From: Macrostomum hystrix | Taxonomy: Eukaryota; Platyhelminthes; Macrostomidae | DNA length: 64,000 nt | Direction: 5' to 3' | Assembly: GCA_950097015.1 (NCBI GenBank) | Contig: CATNEN010000007.1 | Span: forward strand, 2,976,001-3,040,000 | Part shown: positions 24,901 through 39,900 of the stretch, in pieces | How the letters are laid out: each line of letters starts with the position of its first letter | How positions within the stretch are numbered: position 1 is the stretch's first letter | Translations under genes and position numbers: made by a program | The notes under the pieces: generated by a model | Seen by the model: the letters and a program-made list of their open reading frames with translations, nothing else | Database searches by the model: none | What the model was told of the DNA's origin: nothing

Positions 24901-27900
24901 CCCAGTAGATAAGTGACTGGATACCCAGTAGATAAGAGACTGGATACCTAGTAGATAAGAGGCTGGATATCTGGCAGATAAGAGACTGGATACCCAGTAG
25001 ATAAGAGACTGGATATCTGGCAGATAAGAGGCTGGATATCTGGCAGATAAGAGGCTGGATATCGGGAAGATAAGAGGCTGGATATCGGGAAGATAAGAGG
25101 CTGGAAATCGGGCAGATAAGAGGCTGGAAATCGGGCAGATAGTCAGACAGTGGCCAACTCAGCTCACCCTGACGATGGTCCGGCCAGTGCCATCAACGCT
25201 GGGCACGTAGACAAAGTCGCCCAGCCTGAGCCAGAGTCCGGATGTGGGATCCGCAGCGTACTGATCGTAGGTGATGAGGCCCTCAGTCTGCGAGCGGTCT
25301 TCTAGCACGACATTGGCACGTGGCGATTCAATGTAGCCGGCCTGCGCGGCTGACGAAGTGCCATCATCGTCGGCAGCCGAGCCGGTGGTTTTGACTGCAG
25401 TGGAAGCATCGAACACGTAGGGCACAATGGCCATGCGGTGGAGACTCAGCGGGTTCGGACGCTTGTCGTTGATGACGCTTTCAGGTCGAGGCACAGTCCA
25501 GCGCTGTGGAATGAGGCATTAGTGTAGGATCCGTGATTGGGTCATGCAGGATCAGTGATTGGGTCATGCAGGATCAGTGATTGGGTCATGCAGGATCAGT
25601 GATTGGGTCATGCAGGATCAGTGATTGGGTCATGTAGGATCAGTGATTGGGTCATGTAGGATCAGTGATTGGGTCATGCAGGATCAGTGATTGGGTCATG
25701 CAGGATCAGTGATTGGGTCATGCAGGATCAGTGATTGGGTCATGCAGGATCAGTGATTGGGTCATGCAGGATGAGTGATTGGGTCATGCAGGATCAGTGA
25801 TTGGGTCATGTAGGATCAGTGATTGGGTCATGTAGGATCAGTGATTGGGTCATGCAGGATCAGTGATTGGGTCATGCAGGATCAGTGATTGGGTCATGTA
25901 GGATCAGTGATTGGGTCATGCAGGATCAGTGATTGGGTCATGCAGGATCAGTGATTGGGTCATGCAGGATCAGTGATCGGGTCATGCAGGATCAATGATT
26001 GGGTCATGCAGGATCAGTGATTGGGTCATTCAGGATCAGTGATTGGGTCATGCAGGATCAGTGATTGGGTCATGCAGGATCAGTGATTGGGTCATGTAGG
26101 ATCAGTGATTGGGTCATGTAGGATCAATGATTGGGTCATGTAGGATCAATGATTGGGTCATGCAGGATCAGTGATTGGGTCATACAGGATCAGTAATTGT
26201 CATAGAACTCACCGTGATCTTCTGAAAGTAGGTTCGCTCACCGGCGAAGTACTGGAACTCGCAGACGTACACATCCTTTGAATCGAAGCCGCGAGGCGCA
26301 AAGTTCTGATAATCCTTCACATTCATCACGTGACACTTGGCAAGAATTCGGTCGGAGCTCACGGTGGCATGCTGATCAGTCTTAAACACCTCCTGGAATA
26401 TGGAATGAGTTGAAAAGTAGAGTAGGGACTGGGTGAGTGAGCAGGTGGCGTATGTAATTACTTACATTGGTTAAAAACTTCCTGTGCCGGCTGTGAGCAG
26501 TTTCCTTCGGTTTTAGAAACCAATTGATGCGAACCAGCGCCGATTTGAGGCCACTCTCAGCAGCGGCTACGCTTTCGCCATCATTTGCCTTCGCCTCGCC
26601 GTTCGCCTGCTCAGTTGAAGCCGAGTCGGCGACGGCGTCGTTTGGCGCGAAGCCTAACACCTGGCCGACTCGCACCTGAGCAGACTGTGACGGATCTTCA
26701 ATGGACTCGCTAGCCTGCAGGATTTCAATTTCAAGTGGAGATGGGTGGGTCTAACTAATGAAGAGAATGACGCGGTATAATTGGACTGGTACTGAATGGA
26801 GACGGGGTTGCACTGACAGGTGAGACAATAAGGGTGAGATGGTTTGAGTGACAGGTGAGACATTTGGTGAGATGGTTTGAGTGACAGGTGAGACAGTGGG
26901 TGAGATGGTACGTTGGAATGACAGGTGAGACTGGGGTGAGATGGTTGGAATGACAGGTGAGACTGGGGTGAGATGGTTGGAATGACAGGTGAGACTGGGG
27001 TGAGATGGTTGGAATGACAGGTGAGACTGGGGTGAGATGGTTGGAATGACAGGTGAGACTGGGGTGAGATGGTTGGAATGACAGGTGAGACTGGGGTGAG
27101 ATGGTTGGAATGACAGGTGAGACTGGGGTGAGATGGTTGGAATGACAGGTGAGACTGGGGTGAGATGGTTGGAATGACAGGTGAGACTGGGGTGAGATGG
27201 TTGAATATGAAAGTGCAGGGATATCTCACCGAATCCTCATCTCGCACGTAGACAAAGTCGTTCAGAAGGATCCTTAATCCACCGCCAGCAGTCAATTCCA
27301 CCTCCTTAATCTCCGGGTCGGCCTTGAAGTTGTCGCTGTCCGCCGCCTCGCCGTCAGCGGCTGGAGTGGCGTCACCGCTAGCCGGAGCCGCGCTGGCCTC
27401 GGCCTTGAGCAAATCGTCCAGCATCTTGGAGGTGAAGCCGCTGGCGGGCGATTGCAGCGAGCCGGCAGCTCCGGGGCCACCAGTCAGCTGCAGCAGCTGC
27501 GAGGACGAAGCCGACGCTGACAGCGAGTGCCTGGACGTGCACAGGACACCGTCGCGGGTGCGCACAAAGTACCGCTGCAGCTCGCAGGCGTCTTTATAGA
27601 TTTGCGACTCGCGCGACGAAGCGGCGGCGCGGATGCGGGAGAGCGCATCGAACAGGTCGGCCTGGAAGCGGTCGAAGCGGCGATACTGGCCCGACTGCAC
27701 GCGATGGAAGATCTCCTCCAGTGGGATCACTCGCTTGACACCTTCGGCCACCTGCTGGTGCTGCTGCTCGTCGTACAATTCATCGAATGAGTCAACAAGG
27801 ACGCGACCGTCTTCGTCCTGCGGTTGTGTTAACAATTTAGACAATTAAAAGTTAAAGCTAGTTTGACGCATTTCAAAATGGCAGAAACAATTATCTGACA

Positions 27901-30900
27901 TCAGAGATTTCTAACTGCAGTGACAATACAAGGTGAGATCAACAATATCAACATATGGGATCACAAAGTGTAAGCAAGGAAAAAAGTATACCAAAATATG
28001 GAATCAATAGGAATCAGAATATGGGATCAAAAATAATCCCAATGTGGGATCAAACAGAGTCTCAATTTAGGATAAAATATAATCCCAATGTAGGATCAAA
28101 TAGAATCCCAATTTATGATCACATGGAATCCCAATGTAGGATAAAATAGAATCCCAATTTATGATCACATGAAATCCCAATGAAGGATCAAATAGAATCC
28201 CAATTTATGATCACATAGAATCCCAAAGTAGGATCAAATAGAATCCCAATATAGGATTACATAGAATCCCAATTTATGAGAAATTTAGGATATAATCCGG
28301 CAAATGAACTCACTGCATAATTCATAGTCTGGGTTAGCAGTCCCTTCATAATGTCGCGCACAGCGGCCATTACGTCGGGCACTTCGCCGGCGCTCGAGTC
28401 ATCGTCAAGGCGCAGCAGGCGACGCTTCTCCATGACAACGCGCAGCAGGAGAAGAGCGTCCTGGTAGATCTGGGAGCCAGTCTCGTTAAACAGGCAGGCA
28501 TTGTCAAACATGAGCTCAAGGTCCGCCAGCATGTCGGCAGCTTGAGCATACTTGCCTGAGCTCAGCTTGACTTGAATAGCGCCCAAGTCAATGGGCTTCT
28601 TGATGTACTCATAGTACTGCGGCAACTCCTGCCTGGTTGGCAGCCTGGCAAACACCGCGGACAGAATCCGGCCGCTAGCCGGGTCCCGGTAGTCGCGCAC
28701 AGCCTGGAGCAGGTCCTGGAGCCGGCGCGGCAGCGAGCTGGCCGGAGTGACGCCAGCGGAGCCGCCAGCAGCTAGGCCGGCGCCGGAGGATCTTCACAAA
28801 TGGGGAGATTAGGAATCAAGGATAAAAGTAATAATAATTGCAGGAGGGCTGCGGGCAATGGCACATGATTTGGTGACACTAGACCCGCAGACAGCGAGGA
28901 GGCAATTCTGCCCATTTCGCTGACTCCTGAGCACACACGTACAGATACTGTACGCAGGCACACGCTCACACAGGTGTGTACATCTGCTCTGACTTTCTCA
29001 TCGTCAGGCAGTGTACACTCTCACTGTGCCTTGGAGGTTGGCCCTCAAGGGCGTAAATTACATGACAAGCCCCCAAGCCAAATGAATGTGGCCTCGCCGC
29101 GGAATCGAACTCAGGTACCTTGGTGCTAGAGGCAAACGCGTTAACCACTCTGCCACTGACCCCCAGGAATCAAGGATAGAAAACCATCTAGGAAGCCAGT
29201 TTTTTGAGAATGAAGTTTTAGGTTAAAACTCATATTCTTTACTTTAAGTAGCTTATATATTTTAAATTTATTCGACCGAGTGAGGTCAGTTAACTTGTCA
29301 TTGCTTTTAATATAACCTAAGAGAAAAATATTTAACCAGTTGGTCATTTCTTAGAGGGTCGTCTCAAGGTGAGAGGTCGGGAGTTCGATTCTCAGTCTAT
29401 ATAAAAAAGTACTCTGTGTCCTCGAAGTAATTTGGGTTGCTGTGTAATAGATGCAGTGTTAGTGAAGTCATTTGTGAGTCAAATCAAGCTAGCAATACTA
29501 CAATTAAAAAATTGTTTAAACAGTAGAAAGGGGTTTTTTTCAAATACCCAACGCCTACTTCACGATAGCTCTCAAACCGAATGACCGATTTTCGTGAAAG
29601 TAAATATTGAAGTAGTGAAGGCTTAAAACAGCAACAAGACGGTGAGTAAAACAAAGTGTTTTGTGATTTTGTAAAACAGCAGGTTAGAATGTGAGAAGGT
29701 TAATGAATAGACAACAATTCTTTATCGGGTCAGTAGTGGCAACTTACGCGATCGAAATTTCTGTTCCGCTGCAAAGAATGGGAAGGTTTTAAAGTTCCAT
29801 TTCCTAGAAAATAAAATCGATTCAAATAAACGAAGCCTACCAAGAACAACATGCGCAGTGTAAAACAAAACATGAAAATAAGTTTTACAGTATATGGAGT
29901 CTAGACACGAGTCACGACACCAAAGCAAAGCATGACATCTCAAACAAGAATCACCATGGCAACCAGCAGACAATTACCTCTTCTTCATCCTTGGCGTACC
30001 GCCAGAGCCGTTGACGCCAGGTGTGGCGCCAGCAGCAGCAGGGCCGAGATTTTTAGTCTTCTTCTTTAACAGGCGCTCCAGGTAGATGGCATCCTGATGC
30101 ACCTGAGATTTCTCTTCGTTGAAATGCTTGGCGTTGGCAAACATTAGTTTGAGATCGCTGACTAGCTGGTGATGCGACTCGTATTTGCGACTGTCAATCT
30201 TGGCCCGAATCATGGTTAGATCGATCGGCTCGGGAATCACTTGATAATACAATGGCAGCTCACTCTTTGCCGGCAGTTTCACGAAGATTTCGCGCAGCAG
30301 GCGACCGGAACCCTCCTCGGTGGCGTTGTACACATGGCCGTACAAGTTGTTCAACCGTCTCTGGATGGCATCCTGCGGATCTGCTGCTGATCGCTTGTGA
30401 TGAGAGCGCTTCTCAGTGCTACCCGACGGCTGCTGCTGCTGCTGCTGCTGAGAAGGCGTGTGAGTCATTGAGAACTGCTGCTGCTGCTGCTGCTGGTACA
30501 GCATTGAAGAAGAGGCCGAACCCAAGCTGTCCTCGTTCTGCGTTAGCGGTGAGTTCAGCGATTGGTTTAGATATTTGGAATGCACGTGGAATGGGCCAGT
30601 ATGAAAAATGGGAGTGGGAGAGAGATAGAGAGACACAATAGGAGTGTGAGAGTGCTAGAGAAAGATAATGGGAGTGGGAGAGTGATAGAGAAAGATAATG
30701 GGAGTGGGAGAGAGATAGAGAAAAATAATGGGAGTGGGAGAGTGATAGAGAAAGATAATGGGAGTGGGAGAGTGATAGAGAAAGATAATGGGAGTGGAAG
30801 AGAGATAGAGCGAGATAATGGGAGTGGGAGAGAGACAGAGGGAGATAATGGGAGTTGGAGAGAGACAGAGGGAGATAATGGGAGTGGGAGAGAGACAGCG

Positions 30901-33900
30901 AGATAATGGGAGTTGGAGAGAGACAGAGGGAGATAATGGGAGTGTGAGAGTGATAGAGGGAGATAATGGGAGTGGGAGAGAGATAGAGCGAGATAATGGG
31001 AGTGGGAGAGAGATAGAGAAAAATAATGGGAGTGGGAGAGTGATAGAGAAAGATAATGGGAGTGGGAGAGTGATAGAGAAAGATAATGGGAGTGGAAGAG
31101 AGATAGAGCGAGATAATGGGAGTTGGAGAGAGACAGAGGGAGATAATGGGAGTGGGAGAGAGACAGAGGGAGATAATGGGAGTTGGAGAGAGACAGAGGG
31201 AGATAATGGGAGTGGGAGAGAGACAGCGAGATAATGGGAGTTGGAGAGAGACAGAGGGAGATAATGGGAGTGTGAGAGTGATAGAGGGAGATAATGGGAG
31301 TGGGAGAGAGATAGAGCGAGATAATGGGAGTGGGAGAGAGACAGAGGGAGATAATGGGAGTGGGAGAGAGATAGAGGGAGATAATGGGAGTGGGAGAGAG
31401 ATAGAGCGTGATAATGGGAGTGGGAGAGAGACAGTGCGAGATAATGAGAGTGGAAGAGAGACAGAGGGAGATAATGGGAGTGGGAGAGAGATAGAGGGAG
31501 ATAATGGGAGTGGGAGAGAGATAGAGGGAGATAATGGGAGTGGGAGAGAGATAGAGGGAGATAATGGGAGTGGGAGAGAGACAGTGCGAGATAATAGGAG
31601 TGGGAGAGAGATAGAGGGAGATAATGGGAGTGGGAGAGTGATAGAGGGAGACAAATTATGTATTTTACATATAATGTTATTGGTTGAAACAGCAGCCGCA
31701 GTACATGCTATATCGAATAGAACAGCATGCCATTGTTCCTAAGGTACAAACACAATGCCATACCAACAGTCTAAAGTAAAATAAGCATTTAGAAAGGACA
31801 AAATACTGCTATTTTTAGTATCAGGAGAAATCCAATTCAATGTTAAATAAGTGCAAAAACTAGCAGTCAAACAAAACAAGATGCATAATACAAGCAATAG
31901 CAACCGCAACAGTGCTCTTTAATAAAATTAAACTGAGGATCTGGGTGATTGACAGCCAACCATTGACCTGAGGATCTGGGTGATTGATAGCCAACCATTG
32001 ACCTGAGGATCTGGGTGATTGACAGCCAACCATTGACCTGAGGATCTGGGTGATTGACAGCCAACCATTGACCTGAGGATCTGGGTGATTGACAGCCAAC
32101 CATTGACCTGAGGATCTGGGTGATTGACAGCCAACCATTGACCTGAGGATCTGGGTGATTGACAGCCAACCATTGACCTGAGGATCTGGGTGATTGACAG
32201 CCAACCATTGACCTGAGGATCTGGGTGATTGATAGCCAACCATTGACCTGAGGATCTGGGTGATTGACAGCCAACCATTGACCTGAGGATCTGGGTGATT
32301 GACAGCCAACCATTGACCTGAGGATCTGGGTGATTGACAGCCAACCATTGACCTGAGGATCTGGGTGATTGACAGCCAACCATTGACCTGAGGATCTGGG
32401 TGATTGATAGCCAACCATTGACCTGAGGATCTGGGTGATTGATAGCCAACCATTGACCTGAGGATCTGGGTGATTGACAGCCAACCATTTACCTGAGGAT
32501 CTGGGTGATTGATAGCCAACCATTGACCTGAGGATCTGGGTGATTGACAGCCAACCATTGACCTGAGGATCTGGGTGATTGATAGCCAACCATTGACCTG
32601 AGGATCTGGGTGATTGACAGCCAACCATTGACCTGAGGATCTGGGTGATAGATAGCCAACCATTGACCTGATGATGTGGGTGATTGACAGCCAACCATTG
32701 ACCTGAGGATCTGGGTGATTGATAGCCAACTATTGACCTGAGGATCTGGGTGATTGATAGCCAACCATTGACCTGAAGATCTGGGTGATTGACAGCCAAC
32801 CATTGACCTGAAGATCTGGGTGATTGACAGCCAACCATTGACCTGAGGATCTGGGTGATTGATAGCCAACCATTGACCTGAAGATCTGGGTGATTGACAG
32901 CCAACCATTGACCTGATGATGTGGGTGATAGATAGCCAACCATTGACCTGAGGATCTGGGTGATTGATAGCCAACTATTGACCTGAGGATCTGGGTGATT
33001 GACAGCCAACCATTGACCTGATGATGTGGGTGATTGACAGCCAACCATTGACCTGAGGATCTGGGTGATTGATAGCCAACCATTGACCTGAGGATCTGGG
33101 TGATTGACAGCCAACCATTGACCTGAGGATCTGGGTGATTGACAGCCAACCATTGACCTGATGATGTGGGTGATTGACAGCCAACCATTGACCTGAGGAT
33201 CTGGGTGATTGACAGCCAACCATTGACCTGAGGATCTGGGTGATTGACAGCCAACCATTGACCTGAGGATCTGGGTGATTGATAGCCAACCATTGACCTG
33301 AGGATCTGGGTGATTGACAGCCAACCATTGACCTGAGGATCTGGGTGATTGACAGCCAACCATTGACCTGATGATCTGGGTGATTGATAGCCAACCATTG
33401 ACCTGAGGATCTGGGTGATTGACAGCCAACCATTGACCTGAGGATCTGGGTGATTGATAGCCAACCATTGACCTGAGGATCTGGGTGATTGACAGCCAAC
33501 CATTGACCTGAGGATCTGGGTGATTGATAGCCAACCATTGACCTGAAGATCTGGGTGATTGACAGCCAACCATTGACCTGAAGATCTGGGTGATTGACAG
33601 CCAACCATTGACCTGAGGATCTGGGTGATTGATAGCCAACCATTGACCTGAGGATCTGGGTGATTGACAGCCAACCATTGACCTGATGATGTGGGTGATT
33701 GACAGCCAACCATTGACCTGAGGATCTGGGTGATTGACAGCCAACCATTGACCTGAGGATCTGGGTGATTGACAGCCAACCATTGACCTGAGGATCTGGG
33801 TGATTGATAGCCAACCATTGACCTGATGATGTGGGTGATTGACAGCCAACCATTGACCTGATGATGTGGGTGATAGATAGCCAACCATTAACCTGATGAT

Positions 33901-36900
33901 GTGGGTGATTGATAGCCAACCATTGACCTGAGGATCTGGGTGATTGACAGCCAACCATTGACCTGAGGATCTGGGTGATTGATAGCCAACCATTGACCTG
34001 ATGATGTGGGTGATTGATAGCCAACCATTGACCTGAGGATCTGGGTGATTGATAGCCAACCATTGACCTGATAATGTGGGTGATTGACAGCCAACCATTG
34101 ACCTGATGATGTGGGTGATTGACAGCCAACCATTGACCTGAGGATCTGGGTGATTGACAGCCAACCATTGACCTGAGGATCTGGGTGATTGACAGCCAAC
34201 CATTGACCTGAGGATCTGGGTGATTGATAGCCAACCATTGACCTGATGATGTGGGTGATTGACAGCCAACCATTGACCTGATGATGTGGGTGATAGATAG
34301 CCAACCATTAACCTGATGATGTGGGTGATTGATAGCCAACCATTGACCTGAGGATCTGGGTGATTGACAGCCAACCATTGACCTGAGGATCTGGGTGATT
34401 GATAGCCAACCATTGACCTGATGATGTGGGTGATTGATAGCCAACCATTGACCTGAGGATCTGGGTGATTGATAGCCAACCATTGACCTGATAATGTGGG
34501 TGATTGACAGCCAACCATTGACCTGATGATGTGGGTGATTGATAGCCAACTATTGACCTGAGGATCTGGGTGATTGACAGCCAACCATTGACCTGATGAT
34601 GTGGGTGATTGACAGCCAACCATTGACCTGAGGATCTGGGTGATTAATAGCCAACCATTGACCTGAGGATCTGGGTGATTGACAGCCAACCATTGACCTG
34701 AGGATCTGGGTGATTGATAGCCAACCATTGACCTGAGGATCTGGGTGATTGACAGCCAACCATTGACCTGAGGATCTGGGTGATTGATAGCCAACCATTG
34801 ACCTGAGGATCTGGGTGATTGATAGCCAACCATTGACCTGAGGATCTGGGTGATTGACAGCCAACCATTGACCTGAGGATCTGGGTGATTGACAGCCAAC
34901 CATTGACCTGAGGATCTGGGTGATTGACAGCCGACCATTAACCTGATGATGTGGGTGATTGACAGCCGACCATTAACCTGATGATGTGGGTGATTGACAG
35001 CCAACCATTAACCTGATGATGTGGGTGACTGACAGCCAACCATTAACTTATCAATCTTAGTAGTTTTATTATGCGGCATCCAATAAATTTGCTCTACATT
35101 CTATCAGATGCAATTCACACAGAAAAGCATGCTTAGTTTTGCTAATAAATAATAACTTGTCAATACTTTAGGCTTTGCCAATTCGTCGCCATGGCTAGTA
35201 GTCACTAACGGACTGATATTGAATCCTTTTGGACTCAGCGCCATCATTAGGAGGCTGGGCTGGGGCTGGTGCTGCGGCTTAGTTGCCGCAGGGCAAGACA
35301 ATTGAACAGCATTTGAACTGGCAGACTGAGTGAGTTGAAAAACAGATGGATTGGAATGTTAATATGCACATTTCGACTGTTGGGGGTGTCCTTAAAGAGA
35401 GAAAATTATACACGTGTTGGGGGTGTCCTTAAAGAGAGAAAATTATACACTACAAGCCCCCAAGCCTTGTCTCTCCGCAGCTGCGCCCCAGATGAATGCG
35501 GCCTCGCCACGGATTCGAGCTCGGGCGCGTTCCTACATCCTGGAGCAACTCACATGAAACAGACTCTGCTGTTGGAACAGCGGATTAACCAGCTTCTGCG
35601 GCAGCAGAGGCTTCAGATCGTCGCTGCCCGGTCCGCCGCTGCTATTGTTATCGACGCCAGTCGCCGAGACAGTCAGGCCGCAGAGTTCGTCTCGCTTGGC
35701 CTTCACCAGTTTCTGTAGCCTGGCAGCGTCCTTGTGAATCTTGCTCTCGTCGATGTTGTACTGGCGGGCATTGTTGAACACCAGGTTCAGGGCGTCGAAC
35801 ATGGCGTCCAGGTCCGGGTACGCTCGGCGGCGGATTCGTGTGCGGACTTGCAGAAGCGACAGCGGGTTCTTGATATCTTCGTAGTAGTCCGGGTAGAGAC
35901 TGTTCAATGGAGGTTCCAGAGTTTGATGGATTGGGGATCAATGCTTAATCTGAGGATGTGGGATAATGACTGCTCAACCTGAGGATCTGGGAGGATGTCT
36001 GCTCAATTTGAGGACTGTGATAATGAAAGCTCAATCTGAGGATCTGGGAGAATGATTGCTCAATCGCAGGATCTGGGATAATGACAGCTCATTCTGAGGA
36101 TCTGGGAGAATCATTGCTCAACCTGAGGATCTGGGAGAATCATTGCTCAGTCTGAGGATCTGGGAGAATGATTGCTCAATCTAAGGATCTGGGAGAATCA
36201 TTGCTCAACCTGAGGATCTGGGAGAATCATTGCTCAGTCTGAGGATCTGGGAGAATGATTGCTCAATCTGAGGATCTGGGATAATGACAGCTCAGTCTGA
36301 GGATCTGGGAGAATGATTGCTCAATCTGAGGATCTGGGATAATGACAGCTCAGTCTGAGGATCTGGGAGAATCATTGCTCAATCTGAGGATCTGGGATAA
36401 TGACAGCTCAGTCTGAGGATCTGGGAGAATGATTGCTCAATCTAAGGATCTGGGAGAATCATTGCTCAACCTGAGGATCTGGGAGAATCATTGCTCAGTC
36501 TGAGGATCTGGGAGAATGATTGCTCAATCTGAGGATCTGGGATAATGACAGCTCAGTCTGAGGATCTGGGAGAATCATTGCTCAATCTGAGGATCTGGGA
36601 TAATGACAGCTCAGTCTGAGGATCTGGGAGAATCATTGCTCAATCAAAGGATCTGGGAGAATCATTGCTCAACCTGAGGATCTGGGAGAATCATTGCTCA
36701 GTCTGAGGATCTGGGAGAATGATTGCTCAATCTGAGGATCTGGGATAATGACAGCTCAGTCTGAGGATCTGGGAGAATCATTGCTCAATCTGAGGATCTG
36801 GGATAATGACAGCTCAGTCTGAGGATCTGGGAGAATGATTGCTCAATCTGAGGATCTGGGAGAATCATTGCTCAACCTGAGGATCTGGGAGAATCATTGC

Positions 36901-39900
36901 TCAGTCTGAGGATCTGGGAGAATGATTGCTCAATCTGAGGATCTGGGATAATGACAGCTCAGTCTGAGGATCTGGGAGAATCATTGCTCAATCTGAGGAT
37001 CTGGGATAATGACAGCTCAGTCTGAGGATCTGGGAGAATCATTGCTCAATCTAAGGATCTGGGAGAATGATTGCTCAATCTGAGGATCTGGGAGAATCAT
37101 TGCTCAACCTGAGGATCTGGGAGAATCATTGCTCAACTTGAGGATTTGGGAGGATGGCTGCTCAACTAGAGGATCGCGAAGAAAATATAGGTTGGCTGCC
37201 TAAACGAAAACAATGCTACTCACCGTTTTAACGGCAGCCGAAGGAAAGGCTCAGCAAGGTTCTGGCCCTGGCTGTTGCGGTAGCTGATCACAAAGCTGAA
37301 TAAGCGCATCTGGGCTGCCCGAGGATCGTCCGGCGAGTAGGACTCCTCCTCTTCTGCGGCGGGTGAGAGCAGGTTAAAAATGAAATATTTTTATAGTTAA
37401 CGAAATATTACAAACATACAGCACTTCCGAAATGATTTAATTTTAAGCTATAAAATCTACATCATCACCTTTTTAGGAGTTGGTCTAATCTCCCTTTCAG
37501 AATCGTTCTAATCCCAGTTTCGGAACCGATCTAATCTCACCTTTAGAATTGGTCTAATCTGACCTTTAGAATTGGTCTAATCTCACCTTTAGAATTGGTC
37601 TAATCTCACATTTAGAACTGGTCTAATTTCACCTTTAGAACTGGTCTAATCTCACCTTTAGAATTGGTCTAATCTCCCTTTCAGAATCGTTCTAATCCCA
37701 GTTTCGGAACCGATCTAATCTCACCTTTAGAATTGGTCTAATCTGACCTTTAGAATTGGTCTAATCTCACCTTTAGAATTGGTCTAATCTCACATTTAGA
37801 ACTGGTCTAATTTCACCTTTAGAACTGGTCTAATCTCACCTTTAGAATTGGTCTAATCTCACCTTTAGAATCGGACTAATCTCACCTTTAGAATCGGACT
37901 AATCTTAACTTTAGAATTGGTCTAATCTCACCTTTAGAATCGGTCTAATCTCAACTTTAGAATTGGTCTAATCTCACCTTTAGAATTGGTCTAATCTCAC
38001 CTATAGAATCGGCCTTTATCTCACCTTTAGAATTGGTCTAATCTCACCTTTAGAATTGGTCTAATCTCACCTTTAGAATTGGTCTAATCTCACCTTTAGA
38101 ATCGGACTAATCTTAACTTTAGAATTGGTCTATTCTCACCTTTAGAATTGGTCTAATCTCACCTTTAGAATCGGACTAATCTTAACTTTAGAATTGGTCT
38201 AATCTCACCTTTAGAATCGGACTAATCTTAACTTTAGAATTGGTCTAATCTCACCTTTAGAATCGGTCTAATCTCAACTTTAGAATTGGTCTAATCTCAC
38301 CTTTAGAATTGGTCTAATCTCACCTATAGAATCGGCCTTTATCTCACCTTTAGAATTGGTCTAATCTCACCTTTAGAATTGGTCTAATCTCACCTTTAGA
38401 ATCGGACTAATCTTAACTTTAGAATTGGTCTATTCTCACCTTTAGAATTGGTCTAATCTCACCTTTAGAATCGGACTAATCTTAACTTTAGAATTGGTCT
38501 ATTCTCACCTTTAGAATCGGTTTAACCTCATCTTTAGAATCGGACTCATCTCACTTTCATTATAAAATACCACAGACCAGACTCAGTTTCAGCCATTCAA
38601 ATGAGACGCGTAAAAACGTAAAAACGCATAAACAGTTATTCCGAAACCAAAATGTTTTAACGCGCATTTGTTTAGGACAAAAGACAAACTTTAACAGAAT
38701 GCAATAAATTCCAATCACGAATTTTGTTGAAAAAAAAAATTTGACAAGTGAAATGAAAGAAGCATGACAGTGCCTTGACTCGGTCTGGTAAGTCGCATCA
38801 GAACGCTATTCTTGCAAATTGTCGCCGATTGCCTCTCTGGTTGACGTCGCTGCGGTTCTTGGCGCACTTTTACTAGTAGATTAGCTTAAAGTGCAGAGGA
38901 CGAAATTCATCCGATATGTGTTGAAAAATTCAAAGTAAGGTTTAATTCAGGTTTGTAAAAATAACAGATGCATAATTTTGTAATCTATGCGTTAAAAGTG
39001 TATATAAACATATTCCTACTGCCAGGACACTGACCCATTGCGAATAAGCACGACTGATGAAGACAAAGAAAATAACCCGATATGCGTAGAAAAATATGTA
39101 ATCACGAAGATTAAATTAAAGAAACTACAGAGGAAACAATTTACCGATACAATTGATACATTTATCCCCACTTTAGAGGTACTAAGTAAGCTAAAAAAAT
39201 ATACAAAAGTAAGCAGAAAATTGTAGAATGGGAGAAGAGACAGGACCTAGTGTTGTCTCTGTGTTTAGTCTGTGGACTGGTATCAAGGCCCATTTAACAG
39301 CAAGGGGAACTAAAGCACTGGAGGATTTGTGTCTTATAAAGGGGCACAAACTGTTACCCTTTGATTGAGTTTCGAACCTCCGACCTCCCGATCGATCGAA
39401 TACACAATTAGGAGTTTAGCCCGTCAGCGGATTCGAACCCCAGACCCACCTGGAAGGCGATCTAATGATATCTAAGGCAGATCTAAGGCAGAAGATTCGA
39501 AAAGGACTCTCACCCGAATCGCCTTCGCCGCCTTCAACGCCGGCTTCCTCGTCCAGCAGTTCGGCCAGCTCCGGATCCGGCAGGTGGGCCAGGCGTTCAA
39601 CCGTCTTCCTGGCATCCGACAGAGCCGCGCTGGACCGGCTGCGGGTGAGCGCCTCGGTGCGGCAGGCCTTCAACTGCTTGTTAATGGCCAGAGCGTCCAC
39701 GTAGACCTCGGATTTCGGCTCGTTGAAGGTGCGAGCGTTGCGCACCATCAAGACCAGGTCGCGCTCCAGGTCGTCCAAGGCTTTGTAGTGACCGCCGCGC
39801 AGGATTCTGCCGGCTATCATTCTCAGATCAATGGGATCTCGAATCACCTGGGAATTAGTGGGCGGGGATTTTAGAGATCCTGACTGACTGTCTGTCCTAA

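Noticed and set aside
26654-27229. Continuation of pbrm1 exon 8 into the 32-bp array (PQSHLSFQPSHPSLTCH repeats)
   Set aside because: The clean donor at 27229 and the BAH sequence in exon 9 show that this is intron read-through.
28945-29160. Functional tRNA gene
   Set aside because: A and B boxes are present but no cloverleaf with a paired acceptor stem forms, and a 14-bp target duplication shows it is a SINE.
31867-35004. A frame of over 1,000 codons with WLSITQILRSMVGCQSP-like repeats
   Set aside because: It lies wholly inside the 35-bp intronic array of pbrm1. Several frames are open for the same trivial reason and there is no domain or start context.
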